DNA from: DASQFI01 sp035633215
Lineage (GTDB): Bacteria > Acidobacteriota > Vicinamibacteria > Vicinamibacterales > SCN-69-37
Assembly: GCA_035633215.1 (NCBI GenBank)
Contig: DASQFI010000062.1
Span: 186,001-250,000, forward strand
Direction of reading: 5' to 3'
Length of the DNA stretch: 64,000 nucleotides
Shown: in pieces, positions 34,853-42,815 of the stretch
Numbering within the stretch: position 1 is the first letter of the stretch
How the letters are laid out: each line of letters begins with the position of its first letter
Notes under the pieces: generated by a model
Seen by the model: only the letters and a program-made list of their open reading frames with translations
Databases searched by the model: none
Told to the model about the DNA's origin: nothing
Translations under genes and position numbers: made by a program

Positions 34853-35161
34853 ATGTCCCACACGCCCCATACCGTCGTTTCCGTCCGCGTCTACGTGACG
34901 ATCTTCGTGCTCTTGATGGTCTTCACGGGTCTCACGGTCCTCGCCGGGTATCAGGACTTCGGCTTCGCCAACACCGTCATCGCGCTCTCGATCGCCGTCA
35001 CGAAGGCCTCGCTCGTCGTCCTGTTTTTCATGGGCGTGCGCCACAACACGCCGCTCACGAAGGTCGTCGTGATCGCCGGGTTCTTCTGGCTCTTCATCCT
35101 GTTCGGCCTCGGCATGAGCGATTACCTGACCCGGCCCTGGATCGGAGTGCCGGGGAGATAG
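34853..35161 (+). CDS. ctaF: caa3 oxidase subunit IV
   Basis: 102 residues with three helices: VYVTIFVLLMVFTGLTVLA, ANTVIALSIAVTKASLVVLFFMGV and VVVIAGFFWLFILFGLGMSDYL. The length and the A-x-x-K-A-x-L-V motif in the second helix fit the small subunit IV of caa3 oxidases. It closes the operon. The stop TAG is directly followed by the hairpin element. Confidence 0.9.
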   Translation: MSHTPHTVVSVRVYVTIFVLLMVFTGLTVLAGYQDFGFANTVIALSIAVTKASLVVLFFMGVRHNTPLTKVVVIAGFFWLFILFGLGMSDYLTRPWIGVPGR

Positions 35162-35167
35162 AGAAGA

Positions 35168-35270
35168 ATCGATCCATTGAATGATCGATCTATCGATCTA
35201 TTGAAGAGCTTGATGGCCACGTGGCTGGCAGTAAGCTCTTCAATAGATCGATAGATCGATAGATCGATTG
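35168..35270. repeat. ATAGATCG-word hairpin with 26-bp perfect arms
   Basis: Arms 35186-35211 and 35233-35258 are exact reverse complements around a 21-base loop, and further ATCGAT words extend outward. It follows the last gene of the respiratory operon by a few bases, a position that suits a terminator, though no T-tract follows. The rest of the gap to 35381 shows nothing I can name. Confidence 0.9.
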
Positions 35271-35380
35271 AGAAATGGTACCGTCGGGCCTCAACCGCTG
35301 TTCACCGGGGCTCACCCGTCGTTAACCGATTCCACGCACCTGGCAGTCAAGCGCCTTCGTCAGGATCTCTGAACGCGATC

Positions 35381-36598
35381 ATGCCCGACCTCAACGACGA
35401 TCTCGCCGCGTTGCGCATCGAGCGGAAGCCTGAACGCGGGACAAGGCGCTGGGTGGCCTGGCTCGTCGTCCTGGTGCTGCTCGCGGGCGCCGGGGGCGTC
35501 GTGTGGACGTGGGCCAGGCGCGAGCGGCCGATCGATGTCGAAGCGGTCGCGGTGACGCAGCGGGCAGCGGGGTCGCAGGCGGCGGTGCTCAATGCGTCCG
35601 GCTACGTGACGGCGCGCCGGCGCGCGACCGTGTCCTCGAAGATCACGGGGAAGGTCATGGAAGTGAACGTCGAGGAGGGGCAGGCCGTGCGACAAGGGGA
35701 GGTGCTCGCGAGGCTCGACGACGCGACTTACCGTGCCGCCCTGGCGCTGGCGCAGGCGAATCTGGCGGTCGCGATCCAGGCCGTGCACGAGAGCGAAGTC
35801 CGTCTCGCCGAGGCGCGAGTGACGCTCGGTCGTATGACGCAGTTGCTCAAGGACAATGTCGTCGGGCAGGCCGAATTCGATCGCGCCAAAGCCGAAGTGG
35901 ACTCGATCGCGGCGCGCATCGGGGCGGCGCGCGAGCAGGTCAAAGTCGCCCAGCGCCAGGTCGAGTTGGAACAGACCAACCTCGACTCCACGATCATCCG
36001 CGCGCCGTTCAGCGGCGTCGCGATCACGAAAGACGCGCAGCCGGGCGAGATGGTGTCGCCGGTCTCGGCCGGCGGCGGGTTCACGCGCACGGGCATCTGC
36101 ACGATCGTGGACATGAAGTCGCTCGAGATCGAAGTGGACGTGAACGAGAGCTACATCAATCGGGTGAAGCCGGGCCAGGGCGTCACGGCGCTGCTGGACG
36201 CGTATCCCGACTGGCAGATTCCGGCGCAGGTCATCACGATGGTGCCGACGGCCGACCGTCAGAAGGCCACCGTACTGGTGCGAATCGGCTTCAAGGCGCT
36301 CGATCCGCGCATCCTGCCCGACATGGGCGTCAAGGTGACGTTCCTGCGCGAGGCCGGCGACACGGGCACGCCTGCCGCCGCGGCGGTCACGCTGGTGCCG
36401 AAGGCGGCAGTTCGAGGCGAGGACGACGCGCGGTACGTGTTCGTCGTTCGCGGTGACGTCGTCGAGCGGCGTGCGGTCAGGGTCGGCGGCACCGACGGCG
36501 ACCGGCTCGAGGTCCTCGCGGGACTGAGCGACGGCGATCGCGTGGTCGTCTCGCCGCCGGCGGAGCTGAAGGACGGCGCGAAAGTGACAGTGAAGTGA
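35381..36598 (+). CDS. Membrane-fusion (periplasmic adaptor) protein, MacA/HlyD type
   Basis: A 405-residue adaptor with one N-terminal helix (WVAWLVVLVLLAGAGGVVWTW) and a barrel-sandwich/lipoyl part (ASGYVTARRRATVSSKITGKVMEVNVEEGQAVRQGEVLARLDD). It also has an alpha-helical hairpin (about 125-200) and beta-barrel and membrane-proximal domains. It would link the inner-membrane ABC permeases downstream to an outer-membrane channel. The next three genes encode an ATPase and two FtsX-like permeases, so this is a MacAB-like export system; the cargo is unknown. Confidence 0.92.
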   Translation: MPDLNDDLAALRIERKPERGTRRWVAWLVVLVLLAGAGGVVWTWARRERPIDVEAVAVTQRAAGSQAAVLNASGYVTARRRATVSSKITGKVMEVNVEEGQAVRQGEVLARLDDATYRAALALAQANLAVAIQAVHESEVRLAEARVTLGRMTQLLKDNVVGQAEFDRAKAEVDSIAARIGAAREQVKVAQRQVELEQTNLDSTIIRAPFSGVAITKDAQPGEMVSPVSAGGGFTRTGICTIVDMKSLEIEVDVNESYINRVKPGQGVTALLDAYPDWQIPAQVITMVPTADRQKATVLVRIGFKALDPRILPDMGVKVTFLREAGDTGTPAAAAVTLVPKAAVRGEDDARYVFVVRGDVVERRAVRVGGTDGDRLEVLAGLSDGDRVVVSPPAELKDGAKVTVK

Positions 36599-36603
36599 TC
36601 ATC

Positions 36604-36635
36604 GTCGGTACGTCAGGTGCATCTGACGTACCGAC
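36604..36635. repeat. Perfect 13-bp hairpin GTCGGTACGTCAG, copy 2 of the GTCGGTACG family
   Basis: Arms 36604-36616 and 36623-36635 are exact reverse complements with the loop GTGCAT. It lies between the adaptor stop codon and the ATPase start, inside the operon. Confidence 0.9.
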
Positions 36636-36654
36636 TCTTGCGGAGTTTCTGTCA

Positions 36655-37350
36655 ATGACTGATTCGAACCCTCTCGTCCGCATTCGCGACGTCCACAAGC
36701 ACTTCACGCGCGGCAGCGAGCGTATCGACGTGCTGCAGGGCGTGAACGTCGACATCCCGCGCGGCGATTTTCTCGTGCTCATGGGACCGTCAGGGTCTGG
36801 CAAGACGACGCTGCTCAATCTGATTGGCGGGCTGGACCGGCCGACGGGCGGGGCGATCGAAGTCGGCGGCCAGCGTATCAGCGATCTCGGCGGCGCGCGG
36901 TTGTCACGCTGGCGGTCGCAGCACATCGGCTTCATCTTCCAGCTCTACAACCTGCTCCCGGTGCTCACGGCCGAGCGCAACGTCGAGCTGCCGCTGCTCC
37001 TGACGAGTCTCTCGAAATCCGAGCGCCGCAACCGCGTGGGCATCGCGCTCAAAGTCGTCGGGCTCACCGATCGCGCGCGGCACTACCCGCGCCAGTTGTC
37101 GGGCGGACAAGAGCAGCGTGTCGGCATCGCGCGCGCCATCGTCACGGACCCGACGCTGCTGCTCTGCGACGAGCCGACCGGCGATCTCGACCGCAAGGCC
37201 GGCGACGAGATCCTGGATCTGCTGCAGGCGCTGAACCGGGATCACGGCAAGACGATCGTGATGGTCACGCACGACCCGCATGCCGCGGAGCGCGCCGGAC
37301 GCGTGCTCCATCTCGAAAAAGGCACGCTGATGGAGGCGGTGACGGCATGA
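36655..37350 (+). CDS. ABC transporter ATPase, MacB/LolD type
   Basis: 231 residues from ATG 36655. All motifs are intact: Walker A GPSGSGKTT, Q-loop IFQLYNLLPVLTA, signature LSGGQEQRVGIARAI, Walker B LLLCDEPTGDLD and the H-loop MVTHDPHAA. This is the MacB/LolD/FtsE-type family that powers export or mechanotransmission with FtsX-like permeases. The stop overlaps the start of the next permease (ATGA). Confidence 0.95.
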   Translation: MTDSNPLVRIRDVHKHFTRGSERIDVLQGVNVDIPRGDFLVLMGPSGSGKTTLLNLIGGLDRPTGGAIEVGGQRISDLGGARLSRWRSQHIGFIFQLYNLLPVLTAERNVELPLLLTSLSKSERRNRVGIALKVVGLTDRARHYPRQLSGGQEQRVGIARAIVTDPTLLLCDEPTGDLDRKAGDEILDLLQALNRDHGKTIVMVTHDPHAAERAGRVLHLEKGTLMEAVTA

Positions 37351-38498
37351 AGTACCTCTACCTCGTCTGGAGAAGTCTGCTGCGGCGCAAACTCCGCACG
37401 GCGTTCACCCTGCTTGTCGTCTTCATCTCCTTCGTGCTCTTCGCCTTCTTGATGACCATTCGAACGGCCTTCTCGATGGGCGTCGAGGTCGCGGGCGTGG
37501 ACCGCCTGGCGATGATGCATAAGGTCAGCCTCATCCAGTTGCTGCCCATCGCGTACCTGCGGCAGATTCAATCGACACGCGGCGTGGAGCTGGCGTCGCA
37601 CGCGACCTGGTTCGGTGGCACCTATCAAAACAAGGCGAATGAGTTCGCCGTCATGGCCGTCGATCCCGAGGCGTACCCGAAGCTGTACCCGGAGATCAGA
37701 GTCCCCGAGGACCAGCTCAAGGCCTGGCTTGGCGACCGACAGGGCGCGCTCATTGGCCGCGACATCGCGAACCGGTACGGCTGGAAGATCGGCGACAAGA
37801 TACCGATCCAGGCGACCATTTGGCAGCCGAAACAGGGGAACACCTGGTACTTCAACGTCGACGCGATTTACGACGCCGACAAGAACTTCGACAAGACGAA
37901 CTTCTTTTTTCGCTACGACTATTTGGACGAGAACCGCCGCGGCGCATATGGGCAGGTCGGGTGGTACATCATCAAGATCAACGATCCCCCCAACGCCGCT
38001 GATATCGCCAAGAGCCTGGACTCCCAGTTCGCCAACTCGGCGGCCGAGACGAAGACGTCCACGGAAAAGGCGTTCCTTCAAGGATTTGTCAACCAGGTCG
38101 GCAACATCGGTTTCATCATCAAGGCGATTCTGGCGGCCGTGCTGTTTACGCTCTTCTTCCTCGTCACGGCGCAGACCATGGCGCAGTCCGTGCGCGAGCG
38201 GACGACCGAGTTTGCCGTGCTCAAGACCCTCGGATTTCCGGACGGGCTGGTATTGACGCTGGTGCTCGCCGAAGCCCTGATCATCGCGGCCGTCGGCGGC
38301 GCTCTCGGCCTCGGTCTCACCTGGATGTTCATCAGCCAGGGGGGGTTCAACAACGCGTTTCTGCCGATCTTCGTGCTGACCGGCCGTGACGTCGCGCTCG
38401 GCGCCGTGTTGTGCGTGACGCTGGGCGTGCTCGCCGGCGTCCTGCCCGCGATGGCGGCCATGCGCCTGCGCATCGTCGACGCGCTCAGGAGGAATTGA
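37347..38498 (+). CDS. FtsX-like ABC transporter permease 1
   Basis: 383 residues. One N-terminal helix (TAFTLLVVFISFVLFAFLMTI), a periplasmic MacB-PCD-like domain of about 200 residues, and three C-terminal helices with the FtsX motif RERTTEFAVLKTLGFPDGLVL. It pairs with the ATPase and a second permease. ATG 37347 overlaps the ATPase stop. Confidence 0.92.
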   Translation: MKYLYLVWRSLLRRKLRTAFTLLVVFISFVLFAFLMTIRTAFSMGVEVAGVDRLAMMHKVSLIQLLPIAYLRQIQSTRGVELASHATWFGGTYQNKANEFAVMAVDPEAYPKLYPEIRVPEDQLKAWLGDRQGALIGRDIANRYGWKIGDKIPIQATIWQPKQGNTWYFNVDAIYDADKNFDKTNFFFRYDYLDENRRGAYGQVGWYIIKINDPPNAADIAKSLDSQFANSAAETKTSTEKAFLQGFVNQVGNIGFIIKAILAAVLFTLFFLVTAQTMAQSVRERTTEFAVLKTLGFPDGLVLTLVLAEALIIAAVGGALGLGLTWMFISQGGFNNAFLPIFVLTGRDVALGAVLCVTLGVLAGVLPAMAAMRLRIVDALRRN

Positions 38499-38499
38499 C

Positions 38500-39690
38500 G
38501 TGTCCGGATGGATCCGCCAGACCCTTGCCGTGATTCTGCTCGGGGTTCGTACGATTCCAAGGCGGCTTGGCTCGTCGGCCGTCGCCGTGATCGGTGTGGC
38601 CGGCGTCGTGATCGTGTTCGTCGCAGTGCTGTCCATTGCGGAGGGCTTCCGTGCGGCAGTGGCCGACGCAGGTTCGCCCGACAACGCGCTGGTGATGCGC
38701 AGCGGCGCAGATTCTGAGATGACAAGCGGCCTCGGCGGACCGGAAGCCGATCTCATCAAGCAGGCGCCAGGTCTTCTGCGAGAAGATAATCGTCCCGTCG
38801 CATCGGCCGAGCTCTACGTCATCGTCGACCTTCCGAAGCGGACGACGGGCACAACCGCGAACGTGCCGCTGCGTGGCGTCGAGTCGTCGGCCCTCCGGGT
38901 CCGCGAGAACGTGAAAATCGCGGAGGGCCGGATGTTCCAGTTCGGCACCAACGAGGCCATCGTCGGTCAGGGCGCTAACCGCCAGTTCACAGGCATCGAT
39001 CTCGGGTCTGAATTCAAGTCAGGCCAGTTGACCCTGAAGATCGTCGGGATCTTCACGTCGGGCGGATCCGTCGCGGAAACCGAGGTCTGGTGTGACGCGC
39101 ATCTCGTGCAGGGAATCTACCGCCGCGGGAACTCGTATCAGTCCGTTCTCGCGAAGCTGGATTCGGCGGCCTCCTTCGACACGTTCCGCAATTGGCTGAC
39201 CACCAATCCACAGCTGGACGTGCAAGTTCGCCGCGAGAGCGACTACTACGCGGCGCAGTCCACCGTCATGACCAGTATCATCCAGGGCATTGGCGTGACG
39301 GTAGCGTTACTCATGGGCGTCGGCGCCGTCTTCGGCGCCATCCTGACGATGTACACCGCGGTGTCAACGCGCACGAGAGAGATCGCGACGCTCCGCGCGC
39401 TCGGGTTCAACACGCTCTCGGTGATCGTTTCCGTGCTCACCGAGTCGCTGGCGCTCGGCGCTATCGGCGGGCTCATCGGCGGGCTGGCCGCGTACGTGGC
39501 CTTCAACGGCTACCAGACCTCGACGATGAACTTCCAGACGTTCAGCCAGGTGGCATTCGCGTTCAGGGTCACGCCCCAGCTCCTGGTGACGGGTCTCGTG
39601 TACGCGCTGGCGATGGGACTCGTTGGCGGCTTGCTCCCGGCGATTCGCGCCGCCCGGCTGCCGATTCCGTCGGCGCTCAGAGAGCTTTGA
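38500..39690 (+). CDS. FtsX-like ABC transporter permease 2
   Basis: 396 residues starting at GTG 38500 with a strong AGGAGG site at about 38487-38492. Architecture as in permease 1: an N-terminal helix (SAVAVIGVAGVVIVFVAVL), a periplasmic domain and three C-terminal helices with STRTREIATLRALGFNTLSVI. Two different permeases would form a heterodimer in the complex. It is the last gene of the operon and is followed by the AATCTG repeat. Confidence 0.92.
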   Translation: MSGWIRQTLAVILLGVRTIPRRLGSSAVAVIGVAGVVIVFVAVLSIAEGFRAAVADAGSPDNALVMRSGADSEMTSGLGGPEADLIKQAPGLLREDNRPVASAELYVIVDLPKRTTGTTANVPLRGVESSALRVRENVKIAEGRMFQFGTNEAIVGQGANRQFTGIDLGSEFKSGQLTLKIVGIFTSGGSVAETEVWCDAHLVQGIYRRGNSYQSVLAKLDSAASFDTFRNWLTTNPQLDVQVRRESDYYAAQSTVMTSIIQGIGVTVALLMGVGAVFGAILTMYTAVSTRTREIATLRALGFNTLSVIVSVLTESLALGAIGGLIGGLAAYVAFNGYQTSTMNFQTFSQVAFAFRVTPQLLVTGLVYALAMGLVGGLLPAIRAARLPIPSALREL

Positions 39691-39694
39691 CGCT

Positions 39695-39915
39695 GTTGCA
39701 GTCAATCTGAAATCTGTAATCAGGGAATCTGAAATCTGAATCGGCAATCTGCAATCGGGCAATCTGCAATCTATCGGGGGATCTGCAATCTATCGGCAAT
39801 CTCAGGATCCTTGAATCTGAAATCGAGAATCTCGCAACGGGTGCGGCACTATCAGATTCTGCGGCTCCCCCGATAGACCGATCGATAGAGCGATAGCGCG
39901 ATCGATCAATGGAGC
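39695..39915. repeat. AATCTG-word repeat, copy 2, joined to ATAGATCG-like words
   Basis: It begins GCAGTCAATCTGAAATCTG, the same left end as the copies at 51405 and 52911, and continues with AATCTG words to about 39850. It then passes into GATCGATAG/GCGATCG words related to the 35168 hairpin. The last words encode the C-terminus (ERSVRSLH) of the minus-strand gene that stops at 39906. Confidence 0.8.
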
Positions 39916-40493
39916 GATCTCACCGATCGCTCGATTCTCCGATCGGGAATCAGCCACAACGCCGCCACCAGCACATAAATGGTGATCGCGACCCCGGGGT
40001 TCACGAATGCAAGTGCGATCGCGACGGCATACATTCCAGCCGACAGCTTGCCTTTCACGTCGCGGCCGACCGCTTCGCGCAGCCGGGACCCGCGCCCCTG
40101 CGCCGAGATGATCGTTCGCTGCAGAATCAGCCAGGCGACCCCCGCCAGAAAAAACACGATGCCGTAGACGGCCGTGGGCACCGGCGTGAAGTGGCGCTCG
40201 CCCAGCCAGTGCGTCGTGAACGGCACGAGGGAGAGCCAGAACAGCAGGTGCAGATTGGCCCACAGGATGGGCCCGGTCACCCGATCGGCCAGGTGCAGCA
40301 TGTGGTGATGGTTGTTCCAGTAAATGCCGACGAAGACGAAGCTCATCAGGTAGGACAAAAAGACGGGCGCGAGGTGCCGCAGGTCCTCGATCGGACCGCC
40401 GCCTTCCTCCGGCACCTTGAGCTCGAGCACCATGATCGTGATCAGAATCGCGATGACACCGTCGCTGAACGCTTCGAGTCTCGTTTTCCCCAT
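39906..40493 (-). CDS. TMEM175-family potassium channel-like protein
   Basis: ATG at 40491-40493 gives 195 residues and about six helices. The opening MGKTRLEAFSDGVIAILITIMVLEL is the RxxxFSDG signature of the TMEM175 family, whose first helix lines a K+ pore. NNHHHMLH and FWLSLVPFTTHWLGE are also typical. Bacterial members work as tetramers in the inner membrane. An upstream GTG-region start would add 13 residues without the signature. The last residues derive from repeat words. Confidence 0.88.
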   Translation of the reverse strand: MGKTRLEAFSDGVIAILITIMVLELKVPEEGGGPIEDLRHLAPVFLSYLMSFVFVGIYWNNHHHMLHLADRVTGPILWANLHLLFWLSLVPFTTHWLGERHFTPVPTAVYGIVFFLAGVAWLILQRTIISAQGRGSRLREAVGRDVKGKLSAGMYAVAIALAFVNPGVAITIYVLVAALWLIPDRRIERSVRSLH

Positions 40494-40570
40494 CTGGTTG
40501 TACACTCCAACCTTCGCTCGCTTGCCAGGCAACCGTGAGCTACGGTTGGCAAGCCCCCGCGGAGGACCCC

Positions 40571-41758
40571 ATGACCCGGTCTCGCCGACGCATTGTACGG
40601 ATCGCGCTGCTTGTTGGGATCGTGCTTGCGCCTGTCTGGATCCTGGCGCAGCAGCGCGGCGGGAACAATCCCTTTCCCGGCGGGACCAATGCCGACGGGT
40701 CGTTGCGGCCCTCGGCGCCGGTGACGCGCCTCTTCAGCCAGGATGCTTACACGGAGTACGCGCTGCTCGAACCGGGCAGCGAGCAGTTCCGCATCCGCTT
40801 CCTGCCCGAGGTGTCGCGGCCGGGCGCGACCGAGCTCGAGAACGCCACGCGCGGCGGCAGCGAAGGGTCGGGCATCGAGGTCTACGATCCCCGGACCGGT
40901 AAGCCGATCGAGTTCAAGTACGAGCAGAGGGATCCAGAGACCCACGTCATCGTCGCCAAACTCCCGATGCCCGTGCCGCAGGGCGGCATCGGCCGCGTCC
41001 TCATCTACAAGACCTACAAGGACGGGCGCACGTACATGATGAACGGCGACGACATCGTGTGGGTCCGCAGCCTGAGCGGATACCGGCTCGGCGTCGTGCT
41101 GCCGAAGGGCTTCGCGTTCATCTCGTCGAACGTCGCCGCGCAGATGACGACGACCGCCGACGGCCGGCTGAAGCTCGCGTTCGCGAATCCGAGCGGCCAG
41201 GCCAATCCAGTCACCATTCACGCACGCAAGACGTCGGCCGCGTTCGCTCCGCGGCCGTACACGGACATGTTCTTCGACGACATCAAGACGCTCTACGACC
41301 TCGACGGGCCGGACACCGGACGGATCAAAGTCGAGCAGGTCTACAGCGACTCTCGCAAGGGTGAGAAGGCGCGGCTCGACTCGCTCGCCTACATGCCGCT
41401 GCAGGATCTCGTCGTCGTGGACCTCGACACGGCCAAAGCGCTCACGCCGGCCAAGGACGGCAACGTGATGAGCGTGAAGCTCGACGTGCCGATCGTGGAC
41501 GAGAAGCAAAGCGCGCACTTGAAAGTCACGGGGACGCTCTCGAACGCGGGCTACCGGCTCGACGGCGGCGATCTCGTCTTCGAGCGGACGCTGCACGGAC
41601 TGCGAAACACGATTCTGCTGCCGGCTGGCTGGGACGTGTCGGCCGTCTCGCAGTCCGGCACCGTCGGGCTCTACCAGGGGCGGCAGTTCGTGTCGCTCAT
41701 CAACCTCAACGGCGAGAACAACTACAAGGTCACGATCCGCGCGCGGAAAGGCCGGTAG
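40571..41758 (+). CDS. Secreted protein of unknown function
   Basis: 395 residues from ATG 40571, preceded by GGAGGA. The N-terminus RRRIVRIALLVGIVLAPVWILAQ is a signal peptide or anchor. The rest is predicted beta-rich, with repeated segments such as ALLEPGSEQFRIRFLPEVSRPG, IEVYDPRTGKPIEFKYEQRDPE and RVLIYKTYKDGRTYMMNGDDIVWVRSL. I recognise no catalytic motif or domain. It stands alone, with hairpin repeats on its 3' side. Confidence 0.75.
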   Translation: MTRSRRRIVRIALLVGIVLAPVWILAQQRGGNNPFPGGTNADGSLRPSAPVTRLFSQDAYTEYALLEPGSEQFRIRFLPEVSRPGATELENATRGGSEGSGIEVYDPRTGKPIEFKYEQRDPETHVIVAKLPMPVPQGGIGRVLIYKTYKDGRTYMMNGDDIVWVRSLSGYRLGVVLPKGFAFISSNVAAQMTTTADGRLKLAFANPSGQANPVTIHARKTSAAFAPRPYTDMFFDDIKTLYDLDGPDTGRIKVEQVYSDSRKGEKARLDSLAYMPLQDLVVVDLDTAKALTPAKDGNVMSVKLDVPIVDEKQSAHLKVTGTLSNAGYRLDGGDLVFERTLHGLRNTILLPAGWDVSAVSQSGTVGLYQGRQFVSLINLNGENNYKVTIRARKGR

Positions 41759-41863
41759 GGCTGAATTTCAGACAGCGAAAAGCCTCGGCGCCAAGCAGAA
41801 ACGAGGCAGACGCGATTAGACGAAGATCCGGGCAGAACGAGCCGGACCTCCTAGCCGGCATCA

Positions 41864-42099
41864 GTCGGTACGACGGGTACGGCGGGTCCGAGGAACCTGA
41901 TTCTGTCATCTTCTTTAGGTCTTGAACCTGACCGTGCACAGCGCATGTCCGGTCGCCACCCCTGAAGGCCGAGATCCCGATGGCGATAGCACATTGTGGG
42001 TACAGAGGCCTGGCCCGTATTGGCAGAACCCTCGACGTGACCGTTAAGAAAGATGACGCCCATCAGGTTCCACGGACCCGCCGTACCCATCGTACCGAC
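41864..42099. repeat. GTCGGTACGACGGGTACG inverted repeat, copy 3
   Basis: Arms of 37 bases (41864-41900 and 42063-42099) are near-exact reverse complements. The 162-base interior has a smaller inner pair (TGTCATCTTCTTTA and TAAGAAAGATGACG). It fills most of the 416-base gap between two convergent genes; nothing else is recognised there. Confidence 0.9.
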
Positions 42100-42174
42100 G
42101 CGCGGGCGTGAGCGCCCTTCAGAAGCGCCCGGTCCGCTCTTCAACCCAATCGCGGATTTGGAATCCGATCCGCG

Positions 42175-42759
42175 CTACGACCTGGATTGGCGCCGCCGCT
42201 CGTCGATGGCCGTTCGAATCGCATGCTGGTACAGCTTGCGCTCGAAGTCGGGGAGGGCGTCGTACTGGGGATTGATTTCCCGACAGATATCATCCCACGC
42301 GCGGCCCGCGTCGGCCGCCGCCTGCGCGAAATTGAGCTGCGCGTCATCGACGCGGAACGTTGTCGGCTGCGTTTGAAGGTTCGAGGTCCACGAGTTCTTC
42401 GCTTGACCGGACCCGCCCGGCGGCTTGGATCCCCATTGGAGCGAGAAGCCTGAAGGGCCCGACTCGACCTTCGGCAGTGGAATGCTGATGTCATCCTCGG
42501 AGCGGCGAAGGCGGCGGCTTCGCGTGATGACCACGATCGTCTGTCCAATGGCCCAGCCAATCAGCATCAGGTAGCCGACCGTAACGTAAAACCATTCAGC
42601 CTGCCCGCCGAAGCCTTCCGGGGCATTTCGAAGGAGCCAGATCAGGCAGATTGTCGCGGCGATGACGAGGAAGTAGACGAGCGCGAGCAGCAGCAGGCTG
42701 GCGAGCGATTCGGTCCAGTCAAGCACGGACAGCAGCCGACGGTTAGGCCGTTCATCCAT
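42175..42759 (-). CDS. Membrane protein of unknown function
   Basis: 194 residues with two helices (LASLLLLALVYFLVIAATICLIW and YVTVGYLMLIGWAIGQTIVVIT) and a long cytoplasmic tail rich in polar residues (AQLNFAQAAADAGRAWDDICREINPQYDALPDFERKLYQ). I recognise no domain. It faces a secreted protein gene divergently at 42816. Confidence 0.65.
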   Translation of the reverse strand: MDERPNRRLLSVLDWTESLASLLLLALVYFLVIAATICLIWLLRNAPEGFGGQAEWFYVTVGYLMLIGWAIGQTIVVITRSRRLRRSEDDISIPLPKVESGPSGFSLQWGSKPPGGSGQAKNSWTSNLQTQPTTFRVDDAQLNFAQAAADAGRAWDDICREINPQYDALPDFERKLYQHAIRTAIDERRRQSRS

Positions 42760-42815
42760 GGAATCGATGACACGATAGCACCGCTATAATCCGGGGCGCA
42801 CGCCGGAGGGCCCCG

